From assembly GCA_030841245.1 (NCBI GenBank), contig JAVEDG010000385.1:1-6140 (forward strand): DNA of 6,140 bases. The letters are read 5' to 3'. Of this stretch, positions 1 through 5,672 are shown piece by piece. The notes under the pieces are model-generated. The model saw nothing but the letters and a program-made list of their open reading frames with translations. It was not told the DNA's origin and made no database searches. Position 1 is the stretch's first letter, and each line of letters begins with the position of its first letter. The translations under genes and the position numbers were made by a program. The stretch is from Actinomycetota bacterium (GTDB taxonomy: Bacteria; Actinomycetota; Actinomycetes; JACCUZ01).

Positions 1-1343
1 CCACCCACGGCTCGCGCGAGCACGGTCGAGGTCCGGGCGCGGCCAGCGGTGAAGGACATCGCCGCTCGGGCCGGCGTGGCCGCACCGGGCAGCGCCGCGT
101 ACAGCGAGCCGTTGCCGGTCGAGGCGAGCACGCTGACCGAGAGCAGTCCCGAGCCGACCTGGGCGACCCCGCTGGCCTTGCCGAGGTCCACCGACACCGA
201 GCCCCCGGCGGGGACGGTCACGGAGCTGACCACCCGGGAGGTGGTCATCGGGTGCAGCTCGCTGCCCGCCGTACCGGGTGCCAGGTAGTAGCCCTCGACG
301 TCCGCCTGGAAGAGCGCCATGCCGGAGGTGTGCTGGAGGCTGACCTTCCCGCCGGACCCGACCGGGACGGTGACGAGAGCCGACGCGACACCCGGGTTCG
401 CGGCCAGGACGGCGTGTCCGGTGCGGGCCGTGCCTGTCGGCCACACCCACAGCTGGGTGGCCGAGTCCGGCCGAACGACCGTGACCCGCAGAACGACGGC
501 GGTGACACCGCTGGGCGGGACCCCGCCCCGGCCGAGGACCGGGACGTCGAAGCGGGTCTGGGCCCGCACCCGGCACGCGCCGTACGCCGACCCGGTCCCC
601 GTTGCGGTGTTGAGCACCCGCCGTGGTGTGACGGCGACGAAGTCACCACCCGCGGTCGGCAGCGGTGGTGCCGCGGCGGGGGTCGGGAAGGACGGGCACG
701 CGACGTAGCCGGAGTAGAAGGAGGTGCGTTCGTAGGCGCCGTCCCACGAGAAGCTCAGGTGGATGTGGTTGCGGTGACAGGTCGTGTCGTACGACGAGCC
801 GGCCCACGCCGTGGACAGGCAGTTCGAGTACTCCGACCAGCCGCGCGACGGGTCGTAGGCCCGCCACATGCGGTTGTTCCAGATGATGTACTGGATGCCG
901 AGCCGCCGGACCATCGCGTCCGCGTTGCCGTGGCTGTCGGTGGCCTGCAGCCAGCCGAGGAACGCCTTGGCCATCGCCCGCTGCGCGTCGTTCTTGTAGC
1001 TCACCATCCAGTCCAGAGCCCGGCCCTCTTCGTGACCGCTGTCGGCCGACGTGCAGGCCCGCACGATGTTCGAGCTGATCGCGCTGCCATAGGTCTTCTT
1101 CAGCAGCGCTTGCACGAACAGCGCCCCCGGCTTGGCCGTCGGGCTGCAGGTGTTCTCGACCTCGTAGTGGGCGAAGGGGTCGATGGTGGCGGAGAACGTC
1201 GGCGATGCCGGGACCGCGACCGTGGCCTGGGCGCCCTGGGCAGCCGGCACGGCGGCCAGCCCGAGGACAAGCAGCGCTGCGACGAGCAGGCCGGCACGGC
1301 GCTGGCCCGAGCAGGTGGGGAGACTAGCGGCGGAACGGGGCAT
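1..1343 (-). CDS. Secreted protein: M15-like zinc peptidase-type domain plus beta-rich exoprotein domains (C-terminus outside window)
   Basis: The minus strand stays open from an ATG at 1343 to the window edge: 447 codons without a stop. Residues 1-40 look like a signal peptide: QRR at 14-16, hydrophobic LLVAALLVLGLAAV at 19-32, then an Ala-rich likely cleavage region, AAQGAQA. Residues about 50-215 form a domain with SGHEEGRALD (H104, D111) and CHRNHIHLSF (H190, H193, H195). These match the SxHxxGxAxD and C-terminal His motifs of M15/LAS-type zinc peptidases, most like the uncharacterised actinobacterial/fungal 'ARB-07466-like' domain. Cysteines 66, 97, 174, 189, 216 and 257 could form disulfides outside the cell. 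After a Pro/Ala linker (217-230) comes a beta-rich domain (about 234-354) of the type opening 'RVLDTR' and closing 'ADVxGYY'. Here it opens RVLNTATGTG and closes ADVEGYY. A second, degenerate copy starts near 360 and continues off the edge. A cell-wall or extracellular role is inferred; peptidase activity is unproven. No Shine-Dalgarno precedes the ATG, and no in-frame alternative start lies just upstream. Confidence 0.88.
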   Translation of the reverse strand, partial: MPRSAASLPTCSGQRRAGLLVAALLVLGLAAVPAAQGAQATVAVPASPTFSATIDPFAHYEVENTCSPTAKPGALFVQALLKKTYGSAISSNIVRACTSADSGHEEGRALDWMVSYKNDAQRAMAKAFLGWLQATDSHGNADAMVRRLGIQYIIWNNRMWRAYDPSRGWSEYSNCLSTAWAGSSYDTTCHRNHIHLSFSWDGAYERTSFYSGYVACPSFPTPAAAPPLPTAGGDFVAVTPRRVLNTATGTGSAYGACRVRAQTRFDVPVLGRGGVPPSGVTAVVLRVTVVRPDSATQLWVWPTGTARTGHAVLAANPGVASALVTVPVGSGGKVSLQHTSGMALFQADVEGYYLAPGTAGSELHPMTTSRVVSSVTVPAGGSVSVDLGKASGVAQVGSGLLSVSVLASTGNGSLYAALPGAATPARAAMSFTAGRARTSTVLARAVG

Positions 1344-1400
1344 AAGGGGTGCAATCCGGTCGAGGACAGGTCGGGGCGGTGGGCACGTCCCACCTTTGGC

Positions 1401-1428
1401 TCTCGACCCGATCCGGCCGGTCCTTGAG
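1401..1428 (-). promoter_or_regulatory. Possible sigma-28 (FliA/SigD)-like promoter for the secreted protein
   Basis: Read on the minus strand, CTCAAG (1428-1423) is followed 16 bases after TCAA by GTCGAGA (1407-1401). This resembles the TAAA/TCAA-N15-16-GCCGATA arrangement of FliA-type promoters. It would leave a leader of about 55 bases before the ATG at 1343. The -10 half matches only 5 of 7 positions, and GC-rich DNA can mimic such elements, so this is a weak call. Confidence 0.25.
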
Positions 1429-1526
1429 CCTCCGCGGGGGTTCGGCGACGGCACAGGCGCAGCGAGCGGCACCCGGTGAGCCGGCACCGACCCGTCGTGG
1501 TGCATCGGCCCCGGCGGTGCCGTCCA

Positions 1527-1532
1527 TACGAT
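1527..1532 (+). promoter_or_regulatory. -10-like hexamer for the PIG-L gene
   Basis: TACGAT fits the actinobacterial TAnnnT -10 element. Transcription would start near 1539, giving a leader of about 17 bases that includes the Shine-Dalgarno at 1543-1550. I see no good -35 at 16-18 bases upstream. A GTG at 1538 lies 5 bases after the hexamer, so leaderless translation from there (six residues longer, same frame) is an alternative. Confidence 0.35.
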
Positions 1533-1542
1533 GGCCGGTGAC

Positions 1543-1550
1543 GAAGGGAG
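1543..1550 (+). promoter_or_regulatory. Ribosome binding site setting the PIG-L start
   Basis: GAAGGGAG ends 5 bases before the GTG at 1556. This purine run is the only strong Shine-Dalgarno in the area and favours 1556 over the in-frame GTG at 1538 or the longer open frame further upstream. Confidence 0.7.
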
Positions 1551-1555
1551 ACAGC

Positions 1556-2278
1556 GTGCTGGAGGACAGTCAGGTCGAGCGGGTGCTCGTGGTGACCGCG
1601 CACCCGGACGACGTGGACTTCGGGGCGGCCGGCACCGTCGCGACCTGGACGGCCGCGGGGACCACGGTCACCTACTGCGTCTGCACCGACGGGGACGCCG
1701 GCGGCTTCGACCTGGCGGTGGACCGCTCCGAGATCCCTGCCATCCGCCGGCGCGAGCAGGTGGCCGCGGCCAAGCAGGTCGGCGTGCACGACGTGCGGTT
1801 CCTGAGCTACCAGGACGGGCGGCTGGAAGCCACGCAGGAGCTGCGTCGAGACATCAGCCGCGTCATCCGTGAGGTGCGCCCACAGCGGGTCCTCATCCAG
1901 AGTCCGGACCGCAACTGGGCCCGGCTGCCCGCGAGCCACCCCGACCACCTGGCTGCGGGGGAGGCCGCGATCGCGGCGGTCTACCCGGACTCGCGCAACC
2001 CGTTCGCCCACCCCGAGCTGCTCGCCGACGAAGGGCTGGACGCCTGGACCGTGTCCGAGGTCTGGGTCATGGCCCACCCGCAGGCCGACCACTTCGTCGA
2101 CATCACCGGGGTGTTCGACGCCAAGATGGCGGCGCTGCGTTCCCACGAGAGCCAGGTGGGCCACCTCGAGGGGTTCGAGGAGCGGATGCGCGGCTGGTGG
2201 GGCGACGTCGCCAGGCGCGCCGGCCTGCCCGAGGGGAAGCTGGCCGAGATGTTCTTCGTGGTCGCCGCAGAGTACTGA
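1556..2278 (+). CDS. PIG-L/LmbE family zinc-dependent N-deacetylase
   Basis: A 240-residue protein of the family that removes acetyl groups from N-acetylglucosaminyl or related amino-sugar conjugates. Known members include MshB and Mca (mycothiol), BshB (bacillithiol) and PIG-L (GPI anchors). The N-terminal strand VLVVTAHPDDVDFG carries the signature H16-P-D18-D19. By family analogy H16 and D19 bind zinc and D18 is the general base. The third zinc ligand is most likely H131 in SHPDH (127-131). TDGDAGG at 44-50 is the usual substrate-loop region, and RRREQ at 64-68 is the conserved helix following it. There is no signal peptide or membrane segment, so it is probably cytoplasmic. It is shorter than MshB or Mca (near 300 residues) and closer to BshB-type or generic LmbE proteins, so I do not assign mycothiol metabolism. 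It is transcribed divergently from the secreted protein and convergently with the amidase, so it is probably monocistronic. Substrate unknown. Confidence 0.9.
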   Translation: MLEDSQVERVLVVTAHPDDVDFGAAGTVATWTAAGTTVTYCVCTDGDAGGFDLAVDRSEIPAIRRREQVAAAKQVGVHDVRFLSYQDGRLEATQELRRDISRVIREVRPQRVLIQSPDRNWARLPASHPDHLAAGEAAIAAVYPDSRNPFAHPELLADEGLDAWTVSEVWVMAHPQADHFVDITGVFDAKMAALRSHESQVGHLEGFEERMRGWWGDVARRAGLPEGKLAEMFFVVAAEY

Positions 2279-2332
2279 CCTCCGGACCGTCGCCGTCGCC
2301 GGCCCTGTCGGTCTACGGAACAGCCCGCTCGG
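2279..2332. other. Convergent intergenic gap, possible weak terminator hairpin
   Basis: This 54-base gap separates the 3' ends of the deacetylase and the amidase. A bulged hairpin can be drawn: GACCG (2285-2289) with CGGTC (2309-2313), enclosing GCCG (2292-2295) with CGGC (2300-2303). No T-run follows on either strand, so any terminator would be of the GC-stem, non-canonical kind. The 9-base repeat CGGAACAGC occurs at 2316-2324 and again at 2337-2345, the second copy inside the amidase end. Confidence 0.25.
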
Positions 2333-3781
2333 TCAGCGGAACAGCGACGGGTTGACGAGCGACGGGGGGCGGCGCAGGCGGGTGGCCTGCTCGTAGTCGT
2401 AGGCGAACGCCAGCAGGCTCGCCTCGCTCCACGCCGTACCGAGGAAGGTGATCCCGAACGGCCGGCGGTTGGTGCTGCGGTAGCCGGCGGGGACGATCAC
2501 GCTCGGGTAGCCGGCGCGGGCGCCGAGGCCCGCACCGCGCCAGGACGGTACGACGAGGGCCGCCGCACCGTAGGACGCGAGGACCGAGTCGATGCCGAGG
2601 CGACCGGCGAGCTCCGCGTCGCGTCGGCGCCCGGCCAGGTATACCTGGCGCTCCTTGTCGAGATCCTTGTCCAGGCTGCTGGTCAGCCGGGCCTGGCCGA
2701 ACTTCAGGGCACCGTCGGCGTGCGCCTCGTTCCAGGCCACCAGCTCGGCCAGGCTGCGCACCGGCGCGTCGTCGGGCAGCGAGGCGAAGTAGGCGTCGAC
2801 GTCGCGGTGGAACTCGTAGCGCAGCACGTCGGACTCGTCGGACTGCGGCAGCGCCGGGACGTCGACCAGCTCGGCACCGCGCTCGCGCAGCACCGTCAGC
2901 GCGGCGTCGAACAGCTCCGCGTCGGCGGCGTCGAAGTCGTCGGGCCGAGCGGGCACCGCGAGCCGGGCACCTGAGCAGGCGGTCGTGGAGAGCGCAGCGA
3001 GATAGTCGGTGTCGGCAGGCGACGCCGCGCTGCTCGGGTCGTCCGGGTCCGCGGCGGCCAGTGCCGCGAGCAAGGCGGCGGCGTCGTACACCGTCCGGGT
3101 CATCGGGCCCGCGGTGTCCTGGCTGGCCGAGATCGGCAGCATGCCGCTGCGGCTGACCAGACCGACGGTCGGCTTGACCCCGACCAGGCTCTGCACGTCA
3201 CACGGGCAGAGGATGGAGCCGTCCGTCTCGCTGCCGACGGCCACAGTGGCCAGACCGAGAGCGGCCGCCGCACCGGACCCGCTGCTCGAGCCGCACGGCG
3301 TCACGCTCACGTCGTACGGGTTGAGCACCTGACCGCCGAGCGACGAGTAGCCGCTCGGCATGTCGTCGGCCATCCAGTTGGCGAACTCGGTCAGGTTGGT
3401 CTTGCCGAGGATGACCGCACCCGCGTCCCGCAGGCTGGTGACGAGGGACGCGTCACGGACAGGGACCGAGTGCTCGAGCGCGAGGGAACCGCCGGTGGTC
3501 GGCCAGCCCGCGACGTCGATGTTGTCCTTGAGCAGCACGGGTACGCCGTGCAGCGGGCCCCGCACGGTGCCGGCCCGGCGCTCGTCGTCGCGAGCGGCGC
3601 CCTGTCCTAACGCATCGGGGGCCACCATGCGTACCGAGTTGATCGCGGGACGGCCCCGGTCGAGCCGCTCGATCCGCTCGAGGTAGCCGGCGACGAGGTC
3701 GGCGCTGGTCAGCTCGCCGGCTGCCATCGCCTCCTGCACCTCGGCGACACCGACGGTCTCCAGGTCTGCGTTGCTGATCAC
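2333..3781 (-). CDS. Amidase signature family hydrolase
   Basis: A 482-residue serine hydrolase of the amidase signature family (peptide amidase, GatA, fatty-acid amide hydrolase relatives), cleaving a carboxamide or amide bond. The Ser-cisSer-Lys triad can be placed: K85 in LLKDN, cis-Ser S165 in PCGSSSGSG, and nucleophile S189 in GSETDGSILCP. The spacings of 80 and 24 residues agree with peptide amidase. ETDGSI (Asp where many members have Gly) is typical of the peptide-amidase-like branch rather than GatA. Before the triad lie the usual helix LTSADLVAGYLERI (25-38) and the PLHGVP strand (76-81). There is no signal peptide and no gatB or gatC next door, so a role in tRNA amidation is unlikely; cytosolic amide catabolism is inferred. 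The start is a GTG at 3781 with no Shine-Dalgarno. No in-frame start lies upstream, and the next ATG (Met19) would cut into the conserved helix region. It follows the Nudix gene by 36 bases in the same direction. The C-terminus is intact. Confidence 0.92.
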   Translation of the reverse strand: MISNADLETVGVAEVQEAMAAGELTSADLVAGYLERIERLDRGRPAINSVRMVAPDALGQGAARDDERRAGTVRGPLHGVPVLLKDNIDVAGWPTTGGSLALEHSVPVRDASLVTSLRDAGAVILGKTNLTEFANWMADDMPSGYSSLGGQVLNPYDVSVTPCGSSSGSGAAAALGLATVAVGSETDGSILCPCDVQSLVGVKPTVGLVSRSGMLPISASQDTAGPMTRTVYDAAALLAALAAADPDDPSSAASPADTDYLAALSTTACSGARLAVPARPDDFDAADAELFDAALTVLRERGAELVDVPALPQSDESDVLRYEFHRDVDAYFASLPDDAPVRSLAELVAWNEAHADGALKFGQARLTSSLDKDLDKERQVYLAGRRRDAELAGRLGIDSVLASYGAAALVVPSWRGAGLGARAGYPSVIVPAGYRSTNRRPFGITFLGTAWSEASLLAFAYDYEQATRLRRPPSLVNPSLFR

Positions 3782-3787
3782 CGAGGA

Positions 3788-3793
3788 AGCGTA
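3788..3793 (-). promoter_or_regulatory. -10-like hexamer 6 bases before the amidase GTG (leaderless candidate)
   Basis: On the minus strand TACGCT (3793-3788) is followed by exactly 6 bases and then the GTG start at 3781. A -10 element at this distance would start transcription at or next to the start codon, which fits the absence of a Shine-Dalgarno. No convincing -35 is visible. If real, the amidase has its own promoter inside the short gap after the Nudix gene. Confidence 0.35.
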
Positions 3794-3817
3794 CGGCCCG
3801 CGTGCCGTGGTCGGTTC

Positions 3818-4282
3818 TCACGAGTGGGCGGTCAGGCCCGTTGCGGCCGCACTCGCCACCGCCAGCGCCGACCGGGCGAGGTCGACGAGCGGGACGGCGT
3901 CGAGCTCGTCGAAGCCGAACCAGCGCGCCTCGTCGGTGCTCCCGTCCTGCTCCATCACCAGCGGCGCGGCCGGGTCGTCGGCGACCGCGCGGTAGATGAC
4001 GCGGATCGCGTGCACGTCGGCGTGGTCGTCGTCCGCCGGCCGGTGCACCGAGTCCACGTCGAGCAGCGCGCCCACCGCGACGCGCAGCCCGGTCTCCTCC
4101 TGGACCTCGCGCACCACCGTGTCGCGCGGGTGCTCACCGTGCTCGACGCCACCACCGGGCAGCGTCCACGAGCCAGGAGCGTCCGTCACGTCGCTGAGGC
4201 GGCAGAGCAGCAGCCGGCCGCGCTGGTCGGTGATCACGGCGTACGCCGCGACGCGGAGGAACCTGTTGCCGGTACTGCTCAC
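3818..4282 (-). CDS. Nudix hydrolase
   Basis: A 154-residue single-domain Nudix protein, the family that hydrolyses nucleoside diphosphates linked to another moiety (oxidised nucleotides, ADP-ribose, NADH, sugar nucleotides) using Mg2+ or Mn2+. The Nudix box Gx5Ex7REUxEExGU is complete from G44 to L66: G44, E50, R58-E59-V60, E62-E63 and G65-L66. The metal-binding glutamates are therefore all present. The usual first strand VAAYAVITD (11-19) and SWTLPGGGVEHGE lead into the box. The tail has the common EARWFGFDEL segment (118-127). The DDDHADVH stretch (84-91) between strands is an acidic insertion of unknown role. There is no signal peptide, so it is cytoplasmic. The start is a GTG at 4282 without a clear Shine-Dalgarno. 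It lies 36 bases upstream of the co-directional amidase, so the two may share a transcript. Substrate cannot be told from sequence. Confidence 0.92.
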   Translation of the reverse strand: MSSTGNRFLRVAAYAVITDQRGRLLLCRLSDVTDAPGSWTLPGGGVEHGEHPRDTVVREVQEETGLRVAVGALLDVDSVHRPADDDHADVHAIRVIYRAVADDPAAPLVMEQDGSTDEARWFGFDELDAVPLVDLARSALAVASAAATGLTAHS

Positions 4283-4288
4283 CGGCGC

Positions 4289-4294
4289 AGCCTA
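4289..4294 (-). promoter_or_regulatory. -10-like hexamer 6 bases before the Nudix GTG (leaderless candidate)
   Basis: On the minus strand TAGGCT (4294-4289) lies 6 bases before the GTG at 4282. This is the same TAnGCT-N6-GTG arrangement as in front of the amidase. No Shine-Dalgarno or recognisable -35 is seen, so a leaderless transcript is the simplest reading. Confidence 0.35.
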
Positions 4295-4337
4295 CGAACT
4301 CGCCCACCTCGGGCAGCCACCGCACGGAGAGTCAGGC

Positions 4338-4353
4338 GCAACCGGCTGGTTGC
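4338..4353. promoter_or_regulatory. 16-base imperfect palindrome in the divergent region
   Basis: GCAACC (4338-4343) and GGTTGC (4348-4353) are perfect 6-base inverted arms around GGCT. The element sits about 45 bases upstream of the Nudix -10-like box and about 70 bases upstream of the -10-like box for the GcvT-like gene. It is suited to binding a dimeric regulator; a role for either gene is inferred. Confidence 0.35.
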
Positions 4354-4411
4354 TTCAGGGCCGTGAGCGAGGTGGTCACCCAGGACGAGGGCGAAGCGGA
4401 GAGGCGCCCTG

Positions 4412-4425
4412 ACTGATCGTTCAGT
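4412..4425. promoter_or_regulatory. TetR-family-like operator palindrome
   Basis: ACTGATCGTTCAGT has perfect 5-base arms (ACTGA at 4412-4416, TCAGT at 4421-4425) around TCGT. The TGAnCGnTCA core is of the sort many TetR-family repressors recognise. It abuts the -10-like TAAGAT, sharing its first T, so a bound protein would block RNA polymerase. No regulator gene is visible in the window. Confidence 0.5.
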
Positions 4426-4430
4426 AAGAT
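4425..4430 (+). promoter_or_regulatory. -10-like hexamer for the GcvT-like/FAD operon
   Basis: TAAGAT matches TAnnnT, and transcription from it would begin near 4437, leaving a leader of about 34 bases before the ATG at 4471. The leader contains AGAGACAGG (4456-4464), a modest Shine-Dalgarno candidate. The -35 region (about 4401-4407) is not a recognisable consensus, as often seen at regulated actinobacterial promoters. Confidence 0.4.
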
Positions 4431-4470
4431 CCCGGCAGGTTCGCGTGTCCCGGCAAGAGACAGGTCGGCG

Positions 4471-5670
4471 ATGATCAACAAGACTCCGTTCCACGAACGG
4501 CTCGAGCAGCTCAACACGACACATCGATGGGGCCACTGGTCCGGCTACCTGTCGGCGCTGAAGTACGTCATGTCGGCGAAGCACGAGTACTTCGCGGTGC
4601 GGAACAGTGCCGGCTTCTTCGACACGTCGCCGTTGTACAAGTACCGGATCACCGGGCGCGACTCCGAGCGGCTGCTCGCGGGCGTGATGACGCGTGACGT
4701 CCGGCTGTGCCGTCCTGGCCGGGCGCAGTACACCGTCTGGTGCGACGACCGCGGGTTCGTGCTCGAGGACGGCGTCGTCTTCCGGCACTCGGACACCGAG
4801 TTCCTGCTCACCGCGGCGGAGCCGAACCTCGGCTACTTCAGCGACCTGGTCGGCCGGTTGGACGTGGCGATCGAGGACGTGACGGACGAGTTCGGGATGC
4901 TCGCCGTGCAGGGACCGCGTTCGCGGACGATTCTCGCCAAGCTTGCCCCCGAGGTGGAAGGGCTGCCGTACTTCGGTCACACCGACGCCAAGATCGGGGC
5001 GTCTCCGGTGACGATCTCGCGCACCGGCTACACCGGCGACCTCGGCTTCGAGGTCCGGGTGGCCCGCGACGACGCGCTGGGCGTCCTCGACGCGGTGATC
5101 GAGGCGGGAGACGGGCACGGCCTGCGGCCGTTCGGCGAGGAAGCGCTCCTCATGACACGCATCGAGGCCGGCCTGGTCCTCATCAACGTCGAGTTCTCCT
5201 CCAGCCGGTTCGCCTACACCGACCACGACCGCATCACCCCCAAGGAGCTCGGGTTCGGCTGGATGCTCAAGGGCATCGACGCCGACGACCGGCCGTTCAT
5301 CGGCCGCAACGCCATCCGGCGCGAGCTCGCCGACAAGACGTCACGATGGGCCTCGGTGGGGCTCGTGCTCGACTGGGCAGACTACGACCGGGTCTACGAC
5401 CAGGCAGGCCTCATCCCGCCGAAGGACGAGACACCGCTGGACTACGAGTCGATGTTGTACGACGACGACGGCGAGCGGATCGGCTACGCCACCAGCCTGA
5501 TGTACTCACCCATGCTCCAGCGCCACGTCGCGCTGGCGCGGGTCCGACCGGACCTGGCGGCCGCTGGGACGCGAGTGAACCTCGAGCTCACCATCAACCA
5601 CCAGTACCAGACGGTGGTGGCCGAGGTCACCCGGCCGCCGTTCTTCAACCCACCGAGAAAGACGGCCTGA
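4471..5670 (+). CDS. GcvT-like aminomethyltransferase family protein (folate-binding fold), divergent
   Basis: A 399-residue protein of the GcvT superfamily (glycine cleavage T protein, DmdA, the C-terminal halves of dimethylglycine and sarcosine dehydrogenases). Members transfer a one-carbon unit to tetrahydrofolate. Family landmarks appear in order: GFFDTSPLYKYRITG (48-62, matching the MFDVSHM strand), QYTVWCDDRGFVLEDG (86-101), LAVQGPRS (144-151), RTGYTGDLGFEV (184-195), GLRPFGEEALLMTRIEAG (217-234) and a C-terminal barrel with RIGYATS (336-342). The Asp-Asp pair of classical GcvT is E99-D100 here, so one acid is conserved. The N-terminal HRWGHWSGY segment (18-26) and the region 300-330 differ from housekeeping GcvT, and no gcvH or gcvP is adjacent. 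It is therefore probably not the glycine-cleavage enzyme but a demethylase or methyltransferase for another substrate. The ATG at 4471 is preceded by a weak purine-rich site. The gene ends 2 bases before the FAD oxidoreductase, implying coupled translation. Probably cytoplasmic. Confidence 0.88.
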   Translation: MINKTPFHERLEQLNTTHRWGHWSGYLSALKYVMSAKHEYFAVRNSAGFFDTSPLYKYRITGRDSERLLAGVMTRDVRLCRPGRAQYTVWCDDRGFVLEDGVVFRHSDTEFLLTAAEPNLGYFSDLVGRLDVAIEDVTDEFGMLAVQGPRSRTILAKLAPEVEGLPYFGHTDAKIGASPVTISRTGYTGDLGFEVRVARDDALGVLDAVIEAGDGHGLRPFGEEALLMTRIEAGLVLINVEFSSSRFAYTDHDRITPKELGFGWMLKGIDADDRPFIGRNAIRRELADKTSRWASVGLVLDWADYDRVYDQAGLIPPKDETPLDYESMLYDDDGERIGYATSLMYSPMLQRHVALARVRPDLAAAGTRVNLELTINHQYQTVVAEVTRPPFFNPPRKTA

Positions 5671-5672
5671 CC

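Noticed and set aside
1411..1424. CCGGCCGG-centred palindrome in the divergent promoter region
   Set aside because: Only the G/C core is symmetrical and the flanks do not pair, so it is expected by chance at this base composition.
252..1427. Long plus-strand open frame across the left third
   Set aside because: It reads opposite the secreted protein gene, and its translation is Arg/Gly/Val-rich low-complexity without motifs. The minus strand gives a signal peptide and recognisable domains, so this is an antisense artefact of high G+C.
1349..1555. N-terminal extension of the PIG-L protein
   Set aside because: The frame is open upstream, but the Shine-Dalgarno at 1543-1550 and the normal family start just before VLVVTAHPDD place the start at 1556.
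1100..2164. Minus-strand open frame spanning the divergent region and the PIG-L gene
   Set aside because: It overlaps two well-supported genes and both promoters, and has no domain-like motifs.
2316..2345. 9-base direct repeat CGGAACAGC, 21 bases apart, at the amidase 3' end
   Set aside because: In the amidase frame it repeats Leu-Phe-Arg after the stop, hinting at a small duplication or a formerly longer C-terminus. It is too short to tell from chance and is not linked to any element.
4279..5226. Minus-strand open frame antisense to the GcvT-like gene
   Set aside because: It covers the whole regulatory gap and most of a gene with clear family motifs. Its translation is His/Arg/Val-rich without recognisable structure.
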